Shown here one piece after another: positions 51,103 to 59,437 of a DNA stretch of 64,000 nucleotides (the first letter of the stretch is position 1; every line of letters begins with the position of its first letter). The notes beneath the pieces are model-generated. The model was not told the origin of the DNA and made no database searches. It saw only the letters and a program-made list of their open reading frames with translations. The position numbers were made by a program, and so were the translations under genes. The DNA comes from Kitasatospora sp052076145 (GTDB lineage: Bacteria > Actinomycetota > Actinomycetes > Streptomycetales > Streptomycetaceae), in NCBI RefSeq assembly GCF_052076145.1, contig NZ_CP197246.1:3968001-4032000 (forward strand). The letters run 5' to 3'.

Positions 51103-51804
51103 ATGATGGGTCACTCGCACGCGGTCAGTGGCGCGATGCTCTACGCGGCCTCGGCGCCGTTCCTGCCCCCGTTGCTGCTCCACACCCACCTGCAGCCCGC
51201 CGACATCCTGATGGGCACCGTGCTCGCGGCGGGGGCCGCACTGCTGCCCGACCTGGACCACCACGACGGCACCATCGCCAACTTCCTCGGGCCGATCTCC
51301 AAGGTGCTCTGCCGCTTCGTCGCCTGGGCCTCGGGCGGGCACCGGCACGCCACCCACTCCCTGCTCTTCGTCGCCCTGATGGGTGCGGGCACCTGGGCAG
51401 GCGTCACCTACGTGGGGCGCAACTTCACTCTCGGAGTGACGTTCTTCCTGCTGGCCCTGGCCATCCGGGCACTGCGGCTGCACCCGCCGGGCGACGGGCC
51501 GACGATGTGGATCACCATCATCGGCCTCTCGGTGCTCGGCACCGCAGGCATGAACGCCTGGCTGCCCAGCGCCCCCGGCTGGCTCCCGTACGCGGTGGCC
51601 CTCGGCACCCTGGCCCACCTGCTGGGGGACTGCCTCACCAAGAAGGGCGCGCCGCTGCTCTGGCCGCACAAGGAGCGCTACGAGGTCGTGCTCATCAAGC
51701 GGAGCGGGAACGACGTCGAGACCAAGATCCTCGTCCCGATCATGACGGTGGCGACGTTCGTACTGCTCTGGTTCACAGCCGTCTCGCCGACCGTCCTGAC
51801 CTGA
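51103..51804 (+). CDS. YdjM-type metal-dependent membrane hydrolase (DUF457-like)
   Basis: 233 aa with about five to six membrane helices; the ATG at 51103 follows AGGAAACG. The motif set MMGHSHAVSGAML, LLPDLDHHDGT, GGHRHATHSLLF and HLLGDCLTKKGAPLLWP gives the conserved His/Asp residues of the LexA-binding/YdjM inner-membrane family. The biochemical role of the family is not known; a phospholipase-like activity has been suggested from its fold. Confidence 0.85.
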   Translation: MMGHSHAVSGAMLYAASAPFLPPLLLHTHLQPADILMGTVLAAGAALLPDLDHHDGTIANFLGPISKVLCRFVAWASGGHRHATHSLLFVALMGAGTWAGVTYVGRNFTLGVTFFLLALAIRALRLHPPGDGPTMWITIIGLSVLGTAGMNAWLPSAPGWLPYAVALGTLAHLLGDCLTKKGAPLLWPHKERYEVVLIKRSGNDVETKILVPIMTVATFVLLWFTAVSPTVLT

Positions 51805-51855
51805 CCCGACCGTCCTGACCCGACCTGGCCGGACAAGTCCCGCCACTCGTACTGC

Positions 51856-52119
51856 TCAGCCCTCGCGTCGAAGGCGGGCGCCCACCCAGAGGGCGCGCCG
51901 CCCGAGGATGCGCGGGATGCCCATCCGGTGTGCCCCGGACCGCCGTTGCCGTGCCGTGGTGTCGTCGTACGGCCAGTCGGCGGCGGGCTGCGCTGTGTGC
52001 TGGGCCGCGTGCTGGGCCGTGTACTGGGCCGTGTGCTGCGCGGAGAGGGAGGTGTTCGGCGAGCTGCTACCGCGGCGGCGTCGGCGCGGGACAGCTTCGC
52101 GATCGGGCATCCAGGTCAT
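51856..52119 (-). CDS. Possible small protein with AQ(H/Y)(T/A) repeats
   Basis: An 87-aa ORF (MTWMPDREAVPRRRRRGSSS...) whose middle encodes AQHTAQYTAQHAAQHTAQ from a 12-bp tandem repeat at 51997-52044. The C-terminus is basic (GRRALWVGARLRREG). No Shine-Dalgarno or family is recognised. The lower-GC stretch 52150-52240 could hold its promoter. It may equally be non-coding repeat DNA. The rest of 51805-52246 contains nothing I can name. Confidence 0.3.
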   Translation of the reverse strand: MTWMPDREAVPRRRRRGSSSPNTSLSAQHTAQYTAQHAAQHTAQPAADWPYDDTTARQRRSGAHRMGIPRILGRRALWVGARLRREG

Positions 52120-52246
52120 ACCGGATGGATGCCCGTGGGCCGAGGGGCGTAATCGCCCTCGGATGACCCAATTGGCCTATGCGATTGTCATATGAGTGCA
52201 TGTCAACCCATGTGCCCCTGTGGTCACAACACGGCCCAGCGCTCGG

Positions 52247-53320
52247 TCAGCCCTTGTGCTCCTGGATCCAGTTGATCAGCTCGGCCGAGAACTCCTCCGG
52301 CGCCTCCTCGTGCGGGAAATGCCCGATCCCCGGCAGCAGCCGCCACCGGTACGGCGCCTCGACGTACTCGCCCGCGCCCAGCGCGGTGTGCGCCAGCAGT
52401 ACCGGGTCGGCAGCACCCTGGATGTGCAGGGTCGGCGCGGTGATCGGCTTCTTCATCCGGCGGGCGAACTGGATCCCGTCCGGCCGGGCCATCGACCGCA
52501 GCAGCCAGCGGTACGGCTCGATCGAGCAGTGCGCGGTGCTGGGGATCTGGATGGCCTTGCGGTACGCGGTGAGCGCCTCGGCGTCGAGCCGGTTCGGGCC
52601 GGTCCAGGCGTTCAGGTAGTCGGCGACGGCGGCGCCGTCGTCCGCGACCAGTTGACGCTCCGGTATCCACGGGCGCTGGAAGCCCAGCACGTGGTCGAAG
52701 GCGGCCATCTGGCGGCGGTCGGTCAGCAGCGCCCGCCGCAGCTGACGAGGGTGCGCGGCGGAGACCGCTGTCAGGCTCTGGATCACCGAGGGCCGCATCA
52801 CGGCTGCCACCCAGGCCAGCGAACCGCCGGTGGCATGCCCGACCAGGTGTGCCCGCCGCTCGCCGAGCGAGCGGATCACCCCGGTGATGTCCAGCGCCAG
52901 ATTGCCGGGGTCGTACCCGCGCGGCGTACGGTCGCTGCCGCCCATCCCGCGCAGATCCAGCGCCACGGCCCGGAACCCGGCCTCAGCGAGTGCCGTCATC
53001 TGGTGCCGCCAGGCCCACCAGTACTCGGGCCAGCCGTGCACCAGTAGGACGAGCGGGCCCTCGCCCAACTCCGCGATGTGGAAGCGGGCACCGTTGGCCG
53101 CCAGATCGCGGTGCGTCCACGGCCCGTCCGAACGCACGCTCCAGGCCGACGCGGCGAGCCCCGAGTCGGTGACCTCCGCGAGCTCGGCGGCCTCCGCGTG
53201 TCCTGCGGCCTCCGCAGGTGCGGTCGGCTCGGTCGGTCCGGTCGGTCCGATCGGTTCGGTGACTCGGGTGGGCCGTGGGGCGGCGGCCGGAACGGGGGCG
53301 GGCTTCTGGTCCAACGGCAT
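52247..53320 (-). CDS. EphE-like alpha/beta hydrolase with Ala at the nucleophile position
   Basis: 357 aa from the ATG at 53320; an in-frame ATG at 53407 lacks a ribosome site. An Ala/Pro/Glu-rich tail (about 1-45) precedes the hydrolase. The oxyanion motif VHGWPEYWWAWRHQM and LRGMGGSDRTPRGYD are those of epoxide hydrolases. The nucleophile elbow, GHDxGG in relatives, reads LVGHATGGSLAW, and the codon is GCC, so the catalytic Asp is missing. The acid (QGAADPVLL) and His (PGIGHFPHEEAPEEF) remain. It occupies the EphE position (Rv3670) of the conserved locus. Confidence 0.88.
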   Translation of the reverse strand: MPLDQKPAPVPAAAPRPTRVTEPIGPTGPTEPTAPAEAAGHAEAAELAEVTDSGLAASAWSVRSDGPWTHRDLAANGARFHIAELGEGPLVLLVHGWPEYWWAWRHQMTALAEAGFRAVALDLRGMGGSDRTPRGYDPGNLALDITGVIRSLGERRAHLVGHATGGSLAWVAAVMRPSVIQSLTAVSAAHPRQLRRALLTDRRQMAAFDHVLGFQRPWIPERQLVADDGAAVADYLNAWTGPNRLDAEALTAYRKAIQIPSTAHCSIEPYRWLLRSMARPDGIQFARRMKKPITAPTLHIQGAADPVLLAHTALGAGEYVEAPYRWRLLPGIGHFPHEEAPEEFSAELINWIQEHKG

Positions 53321-53483
53321 ACCGAGAGCCTGCCACACCCGGGCCGAGAACACGTCCCCGGCACTCGACTCACGGGTGAACGCCTCACGACCACGGGTGC
53401 CGGCCATCGGCTATCGGCTACCGGCTGCTCCGTCCAGGGGCGTTCAACCACTGTGGGCATTCAGCCGGCCCGGATGTCACCGG

Positions 53484-53960
53484 TTAGGGGCGTCGGCCGA
53501 GGCCGCGGTCGATCTCCTCCTGCGTGGCAGGGCGAGGACGGGCGTTCTTCAGGACGTCCGCCGTCGCCTGGGCGCCCTCGATGGTGCGGTGCGGCTTCTC
53601 GATCTTCTTGAACGAGCGCATCGCCAGCAGCCCGAGCAGTACGGCCAGGGCGAGGTAGGCACCGGCGACGATCAGGAACGACCAGCCGAGCGTCAGACCG
53701 AGAGCCTGCAGGCCGTACGCGGCGGCGAAGCTCAGCATCGGGACGGCGGCCAGCGCCACCACACCCGCGACGACGAGCGAGACCCCGCCGGAGACTCCGC
53801 GCTTGACGTCCTGTCGGATCTCGGCCTTGGCGAGTGCGATCTCGTCGTGCACCAGTGTGGAGAGATCGGCGGTCGCCGCGGCGAACAGCTGCCCCACCGA
53901 ACGCTCGCCCTCGTAGGGCGCCCGGCCGTTGCTGGACGGGTCTGCGGCTCCTGCGGGCAT
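53484..53960 (-). CDS. Phage holin family / DUF1469-type membrane protein
   Basis: 158 aa with AGGAG upstream. A cytoplasmic amphipathic N-terminus (SVGQLFAAATADLSTLVHDE, IALAKAEIRQDVKR) is followed by two membrane helices (GGVSLVVAGVVALAAVPML; WSFLIVAGAYLALAVLLGLL) and a basic tail with RPATQEEIDRGLG. This is the Phage_holin_3_6 superfamily, not a true phage holin, and matches Rv3669 in the same gene order. Role unknown. Confidence 0.88.
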   Translation of the reverse strand: MPAGAADPSSNGRAPYEGERSVGQLFAAATADLSTLVHDEIALAKAEIRQDVKRGVSGGVSLVVAGVVALAAVPMLSFAAAYGLQALGLTLGWSFLIVAGAYLALAVLLGLLAMRSFKKIEKPHRTIEGAQATADVLKNARPRPATQEEIDRGLGRRP

Positions 53961-54061
53961 CAGCGATTCTCCTTCGCACGGTCTCTGCTTGGTCGACAGC
54001 TCAGAATCATGCCCCTACCGGACAGTCAGACACCACTCCGGGGGCACCCGAGGCGGAAGTG

Positions 54062-55357
54062 TCACCCGGCGTGCTGCTGGTACACGTCCGGGATGCCGTC
54101 CCCGTCATCGTCACGGTCTTCCTCCTCGCAGAGCTGGCGGTAGTGCCGGTTGCGCAGTTTGAGGAGCACGGTGGCGATCACCGCGCAGAGCAGTGAGCCG
54201 ACCAGGACGGCGGCCTTGGCACGGTCGGCGAGCGCCGGGTCGTCGGGGAAGGCCAGCTCGCTGATCAGCAGGGAGACCGTGAACCCGATGCCCGCGAGGG
54301 TGGACACGGCGAACAGGTCGGCCCATTTGAGCTGGGGGTTGAGCTCCGCCCGGGTGAGGCGGGCGGTCAACCAGGTGCCGCCGAAGATGCCGACCGTCTT
54401 GCCGAGCAGCAGGCCGAGCATGATGCCCAGCGGTGCCGCCTGGGTGAACACCTCGCCCAGCGCCGGTCCGGAGATGGTGACCCCGGCGGCGAAGAGAGCG
54501 AACACCGGCACGGCCAGCCCGGCCGACAACGGGCGGACGAGGTGCTCGATGTGCTCGCCGGGGGAGTGCTTCTCCTCGCCCTCGGTGTGGCAGCGGAGCA
54601 GCAGGCCCATCGCCACCCCGGCCACCGTCGCGTGCACGCCGCTCTCGTGCATGAGCGCCCAGATCACGAACGCCAACGGGACGTAGAGGTACCAGCCGCG
54701 TACCCCGCGCCGGTGCAGGAACCAGAACAGCACCAGCCCCGCGAGGGAGAGCCCGAGCGCCCAGAACTTGATGCCCGAGCTGTAGAAGACCGCGATGATC
54801 AGGATCGCGATCAGGTCGTCCACGACGGCGAGGGTGAGCAGGAAGGCCCGGAGTGCGGACGGCAGGTGACTGCCCACCACGGCGAGCACGCCGAGTGCGA
54901 ACGCGATGTCGGTCGCGGTCGGGATGGCCCAGCCGGAGGGGTGGCCGCCACTGCCGCTGTTGACGACGGCGTAGACGATCGCGGGCAGTGCGACGCCGGA
55001 GACGGCCGCGACCACGGGGAGCAGGGCTGCGCTCGGAGTCCGCAGCTCCCCGGCCACGAACTCGCGTTTGAGTTCGATGCCCGCCACGAAGAAGAAGATG
55101 GTCAGCAGCCCGTCCTTGGCCCAGCTCTCCAGGCTGAGATCGAGATGCAGCGGGGCCGACGGGCCGACTGTCCAGTCCAGCACGCTGTCGTAGGCATGAG
55201 GCCAGACGTTCGCCCAGACGAGTGCCACGACCGCGGCCACCAGCAGCAGGACGCCACCGACGGTCTCGGTGCGGAGGGCGTTCGTGATGTACGTGCGCTC
55301 GGGGAGCGAGAGCCGTCCGAGGAACTGGCGGCGCTCGGTGGGCGGCGGCGTGGCCAC
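54062..55357 (-). CDS. nhaA: Na+/H+ antiporter NhaA with Ca-binding-like C-terminal tail
   Basis: 431 aa from the GTG at 55357, fixed by GGAGG 5 nt upstream; an ATG at 55405 is not supported. Twelve helices; FFFVAGIELKREFVAGEL, PTATDIAFALGVLAVVGSHL and the essential Asp pair in LAVVDDLIAILIIA are classic NhaA features. The last residues (DRDDDGDGIPDVYQ) form a DxDxDG loop like that of EF-hand or thrombospondin-3 repeats, which is not a usual NhaA part. Confidence 0.95.
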   Translation of the reverse strand: MATPPPTERRQFLGRLSLPERTYITNALRTETVGGVLLLVAAVVALVWANVWPHAYDSVLDWTVGPSAPLHLDLSLESWAKDGLLTIFFFVAGIELKREFVAGELRTPSAALLPVVAAVSGVALPAIVYAVVNSGSGGHPSGWAIPTATDIAFALGVLAVVGSHLPSALRAFLLTLAVVDDLIAILIIAVFYSSGIKFWALGLSLAGLVLFWFLHRRGVRGWYLYVPLAFVIWALMHESGVHATVAGVAMGLLLRCHTEGEEKHSPGEHIEHLVRPLSAGLAVPVFALFAAGVTISGPALGEVFTQAAPLGIMLGLLLGKTVGIFGGTWLTARLTRAELNPQLKWADLFAVSTLAGIGFTVSLLISELAFPDDPALADRAKAAVLVGSLLCAVIATVLLKLRNRHYRQLCEEEDRDDDGDGIPDVYQQHAG

Positions 55358-55553
55358 GGGGACCTCCAAGGCGGGGGCGGCGGATGTGCACCGTGGTGTG
55401 GACACACCTGTGGTGCAGTGCCGACCAGACTTCCCGGCGCGCCTCAGAATCCTTGTTGCTCGTTCGACAGTTTACGGGGTGCCGTGGCGCGATATCCGGT
55501 TTGTCGCATTTTATGGGCATTGATGTGGCACGTGGATGCCTTCTGCGGGCATT

Positions 55554-56198
55554 TCAGGCGCCGAGGTGACGCAGGACTGCCAGCACGCGGCGGTGGTCGC
55601 CGGACGAGACCGGCAGATCCAGCTTCGTGAAGATGTTCGCGACGTGCTTCTCGATGGCCCGCTCGGACACCACCAAGGCGATCGCGATCGCCGAGTTCGA
55701 CCGGCCCTCCGCCATCAGGCCGAGGACCTCCCGCTCCCGAGGGCTGAGCTCGGCCACGGTCGTACGGCTCGGGCTCGAGCCCATCAGCTGGGTGACCACC
55801 TCCGGGTCGAGCGCCGTCCCGCCGGCGGCAACCCGCTCCAGGGCGTCGACGAAGTCCTGTGCGTCCAGGACCCGTTCCTTCAGCAGGTAGCCCACGCCCG
55901 CCGACCCACCGGCCAGGAGCCTGCTGGCGTACTGCGTCTCCACGTACTGGGAGAAGATCAGCACGGCCAGCCCAGGCTGTTCGGTCCGCAGCTCGATCGC
56001 CGCGCGCAGCCCCTCATCGGTGTGGGTGGGCGGCATCCGGATGTCCGAGACGACGAGGTCGGGCCGGTGTTCCTTGACGGCCGACCTGAGCTGCTCGGCG
56101 TCGGGGACGGCGGCGACCACCTGATGGCCCTCCTCCTCGAGCAGCTGCACCAGCCCGGCTCGAAGAATCGCCGTGTCCTCCGCCACCACTACCCGCAT
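55554..56198 (-). CDS. NarL-type response regulator
   Basis: 214 aa from the ATG at 56198 with GGAGGGG upstream. Receiver: VVVAEDTAILRAGLVQLL, phospho-Asp in DLVVSDIRMPPTHTDEG, Lys in GVGYLLKERVLD. Output: LuxR helix-turn-helix AEGRSNSAIAIALVVSERAI. It follows its sensor kinase gene after 151 bp. The DIRMPPTHTDEGL form is typical of a well-spread streptomycete family often controlling efflux or envelope genes. Confidence 0.93.
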   Translation of the reverse strand: MRVVVAEDTAILRAGLVQLLEEEGHQVVAAVPDAEQLRSAVKEHRPDLVVSDIRMPPTHTDEGLRAAIELRTEQPGLAVLIFSQYVETQYASRLLAGGSAGVGYLLKERVLDAQDFVDALERVAAGGTALDPEVVTQLMGSSPSRTTVAELSPREREVLGLMAEGRSNSAIAIALVVSERAIEKHVANIFTKLDLPVSSGDHRRVLAVLRHLGA

Positions 56199-56349
56199 TT
56201 GGTCCCCTCCAGGTCTGTCGAGTGCTCAGGTACCCCGGACCGGTGTGCCCTGACGCACAGCGCCGAGATGTTGTCGACCACGAGGCTAGTGACCCGAGCG
56301 AGTTGCTGTGGGACCGGAGCCGGGCACCTGCTGTGTGGCAGACGACCTG

Positions 56350-57891
56350 TCAGCCCCGGAGCTGGGAGGTGGGGAGCGGGGCGTCGTGCGGCCAGAGCCT
56401 GCCTGGCAGGTCGACGGTGACTGTGGTCGGGCCGCCCGGCGGGCTGTCGACGGCGAGGAGGCCGTCTGCTGCGTAGACCCGCTCGGCCAGGCCCCGCAGG
56501 CCGGTGCCCCCGCTGTTCAGATGGGCGCCGCCCGTGCCGTTGTCGGTGACCGTCAGCCGGATGGTCTCGCCGTGCCTGAGGACGCTGACCGAGATCCGCT
56601 CGGCGTTGCTGTACTTGGCGGCATTGGCCAGCAGTTCGGCGGCGGCGAAGTAGAGCATCGTCTCGATCGCTGCGGGCGGCCGCTCGGCCAACTCCACGTC
56701 GACCGTCGTCGGGATCATCGAACGCGCGGCCAGGGTGGTCAGAGCCGGCGTCAGACCTGAGTCGAGCGCGGGCGGGTGGATGCCCCGGACGAGCTCGCGG
56801 AGCTCCTGGATGATCTCCTTCGTCTCCTGGCGGGACTCCCGCAGCAGTTTCTGGGCCTTGTCGGCATCCCCCTTCGCGAGGCGGCTCTCGGCCCGGCCGA
56901 GTCGCATGCCGAGTGCCACCAGCCGGGCCTGTGCGCCGTCGTGCAGATCGCGCTCGATCTGCCGGAGGGTGGCGGCCGCCTCGTTGATCACGTGCTCCCT
57001 GGTCTCGGTGAGCTGGAGCAGCCGGAGGGAAGTCCGTGACGGCCCCAGCAGCCAGAGCATCAGACGTCGGTCCGCAGCGAGCGGCGCCCGAGCCGCCCAG
57101 GGAGCCGACAGCATGAGCAGCAGCCCGACCGCGACGACAGCCAACGCGCGGGGCCAGCTGTCGAAGTAGAAACCGTTGACCTGGAGCCCGAACGAGTGCT
57201 GGACGCCGTGAGCGTCCAGCCCGCGGGAGGGCTCCAACTTCCAGAGCAGCGGGTAGAGCACGAACATCACCCCATACGCCCACCAGGCGAAGCCGAAAAC
57301 GAATTCAAGGATGCCGAGCGGTACTCGAAGAGCGAGGTAGCCGACGGTGCGCCAGGCCGCCGAGTCCCCGAGGTGGTGGCCGAGAAGGCCGGACAGTCCG
57401 GGGTGGCGCCGTGGTCTCGGGGGAGTCGGTATGTCGAGGTGGAGCAGTGCACCGGCCAGCCGACGGTGCAGTCCGCCGAATGCTCGGTCCAGGCCCAGGG
57501 TGAGGGCCAGCAGCGGCATCGCGAGAAGTCCGGCGGAGAGGACACCGAGCATGAGCGTCAGCACTACCGCAGCCAGGCCCAGGAAGGCGAGCGGCAGGCT
57601 CAGCAGGGAGTAGAGCAGCTCACGCCAGGCACGGGCGGTGATCGGCTCTCGCAACAGGCGTCCGAAGGTCATCCGCTGAGTCTCTCGTACGGGGTTCCCA
57701 CGGTCCGCCTGTTCACCGTGTCGGGTCGTTGCAGGCCCGGCAGGAGTTGTCGGCGGATGTGGGCTCGGGCTCGGGCTCGGGCTCGGGCTTGGGTTCGGGC
57801 TTGGGTTCGGGCTCGGGCTTGGGTTCGAGGGCGGGGCTGGACCCAGGGCCTGGACGGGATCAGGGCGGGCGTTGCTTGGTGTCTTCGTCAT
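56350..57891 (-). CDS. NarL-partner sensor histidine kinase with Ser/Pro repeat N-terminus
   Basis: 513 aa if started at the ATG at 57891; the ATG at 57672 (MTFGRLLREPITARAW) gives 440 aa and begins where the conserved sensor domain begins. The longer form adds a (Ser-Pro/Asn-Pro)n tail. The sensor (REPITARAWRELLYSLLSLP, five helices) is the putative-sensor domain of streptomycete kinases; phospho-acceptor box IERDLHDGAQARLVALGMRL, ATPase N box AAAELLANAAKYSNAE and G box GGTGLRGLAERVYAADG follow. It is paired with the regulator at 55554. Confidence 0.9.
   Translation of the reverse strand: MTKTPSNARPDPVQALGPAPPSNPSPSPNPSPNPSPSPSPSPSPHPPTTPAGPATTRHGEQADRGNPVRETQRMTFGRLLREPITARAWRELLYSLLSLPLAFLGLAAVVLTLMLGVLSAGLLAMPLLALTLGLDRAFGGLHRRLAGALLHLDIPTPPRPRRHPGLSGLLGHHLGDSAAWRTVGYLALRVPLGILEFVFGFAWWAYGVMFVLYPLLWKLEPSRGLDAHGVQHSFGLQVNGFYFDSWPRALAVVAVGLLLMLSAPWAARAPLAADRRLMLWLLGPSRTSLRLLQLTETREHVINEAAATLRQIERDLHDGAQARLVALGMRLGRAESRLAKGDADKAQKLLRESRQETKEIIQELRELVRGIHPPALDSGLTPALTTLAARSMIPTTVDVELAERPPAAIETMLYFAAAELLANAAKYSNAERISVSVLRHGETIRLTVTDNGTGGAHLNSGGTGLRGLAERVYAADGLLAVDSPPGGPTTVTVDLPGRLWPHDAPLPTSQLRG
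57765..57834. repeat. Hexanucleotide repeat (GGGCTC/GGGTTC type) in the kinase N-terminus
   Basis: GGGCTC and GGGCTT/GGGTTC units follow one another about eleven times. On the minus strand they encode Ser-Pro and Asn-Pro dipeptides. Being a multiple of three, slippage would change tail length without breaking the frame. Confidence 0.8.
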
Positions 57892-58160
57892 GGGATAACC
57901 CTGCCGCCCGAGGCCCAGGCCGCACGAGGGCGCTGGCACCCGTCTTCGGAGGTGGTGCCAGCACGAAGTCCGGGCCGGGCAAGGACGAGCCACGGTCAAC
58001 GCGCCTGGTCACGTACCGGTGGAGCGTACTGGCGTACGCCGGATCGTGCGCTCGCCCGGACGGGTCCGGTCGGATGCGACGGGGAGGGGCCGACCATATC
58101 GTCGAAGGCACGCGCCGCGTCACATCCTCAAGGCGGCGCGCTCCGATGCGGAGGCAGCTC

Positions 58161-59291
58161 ATGTCCAGTCAGCAACCCATCCACATACTGCCGGGAGGAG
58201 TGGGCGACCAGACCGCTCCTCCCCTGTTATCCGCCCCCTTCCCGGTGGTCACCCCCGAGCTGGCCCGCATGCTGCGGCCGCTCTTCAACAGCGCCTCGCC
58301 CAACAGCGGGGTCGCGGTCGCGGTGATCCAGGGGAACGAAAGGACGGTGGCGTGCCGGGGCTACTCGGATCGCGCAGGGGAGCGGCCGGTCCGCGCCGAC
58401 ACCCGGTTCGAGCTCGGCTCCGTCACCAAGACGTTCACCGCCCTGCTGCTCGCGGAGATGGTCGCCCGGGGCGAAGTCCGGTACGAGGACCCGATCGACC
58501 AGTACCTGCCGACGGGCTCTGCGCCCGGCTACCCGCACGAGCGGCCGATCACCCTGCTGCACCTGGCCACCCACACTTCCGGGCTCCCACGTCTGCCGGT
58601 CGGCCTCACCCCGGCGGCGGTGCCGCGCTGGTTCACCAGCCCGTACGCGACGTTCAGCAAGGCACACGTCCTGCGGGCTCTGCCGCGTACGGCGGTCCGG
58701 GGGATGCCGGGCGCCCAGGTGCGGTACTCCAGCCTCGGGTGCGGTCTGCTCGGGATGGTGCTGGAGAACGCGGCCGGACAGCGCTACGAGGAGTTGCTCG
58801 CCAGCCGGGTCTGCGGGCCGCTCGGGTTGATCGACACCTCGTGCGGGCCCGGCCGTGAACCGGCCACCGGCTACCGACGCGGGCGCCGAGTTCCGTCGTT
58901 CCGGCTCCCGGCGCTGCCCGGGGCCGCCGCACTCCGCTCGACGGCCGACGACATGCTGCGCTTCCTCCAGGCGCACCTTGCCGTCGACGCGGTGCCCATC
59001 CCGGACCGGGCCGGCGGGGCGGGCGCGTTGCGCGCCGCGCTCCGTGATGTTGCCAGGCCGCGGGTGGAGCGGCGGCGGACGGGCGCGCGGATCTGCCTGA
59101 TCTGGAACCAGCGGTCCTCCGAGGAGGGCGAGTTGATCTACCAGTCGGGATCAACCCGGGGCTTCTCGGCCTTCGCCGGTTTCAATCCGACGGCGCAGGT
59201 GGGGCTGGTGGCGATGGCGAGCACGCTGCCCGGACGGCGTCGCCGCTTCACCCAGACGGCGTACGAGATGCTGCGCCGCCTGGCCGGGTGA
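58161..59291 (+). CDS. Serine hydrolase of the beta-lactamase/DD-peptidase (class C) family
   Basis: 376 aa, with GGAGG upstream of the ATG at 58161. The nucleophile motif SVTK lies in FELGSVTKTFTALLLAEM, the second motif is YSS (VRYSSLGCGLLGMVL) in place of the usual YSN, and the third is SGSTRGFSAFAGF in place of HTGxTxGF. No signal peptide is visible. It could be an esterase, a D-aminopeptidase or a cytoplasmic hydrolase; a true beta-lactamase is unlikely. Confidence 0.87.
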   Translation: MSSQQPIHILPGGVGDQTAPPLLSAPFPVVTPELARMLRPLFNSASPNSGVAVAVIQGNERTVACRGYSDRAGERPVRADTRFELGSVTKTFTALLLAEMVARGEVRYEDPIDQYLPTGSAPGYPHERPITLLHLATHTSGLPRLPVGLTPAAVPRWFTSPYATFSKAHVLRALPRTAVRGMPGAQVRYSSLGCGLLGMVLENAAGQRYEELLASRVCGPLGLIDTSCGPGREPATGYRRGRRVPSFRLPALPGAAALRSTADDMLRFLQAHLAVDAVPIPDRAGGAGALRAALRDVARPRVERRRTGARICLIWNQRSSEEGELIYQSGSTRGFSAFAGFNPTAQVGLVAMASTLPGRRRRFTQTAYEMLRRLAG

Positions 59292-59437
59292 GGGCGGCCG
59301 ATCCGGACAAGCCGGAAAAGCCTGACAAGCGGGCCGGCTGCGGGTGGGCCGCGTCCCGGGCGGCGCGCAGCTGCGACCGCCCCGCGTCCCTTCACCTGAT
59401 CGGTGGGGACACGGGGCGGTGGCATCTGCGCCTACGG

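Noticed and set aside
53484..53960. Prophage holin
   Set aside because: The protein belongs to a holin-named superfamily, but no lysin, tail or capsid genes are near and the gene order is that of the conserved chromosomal locus.
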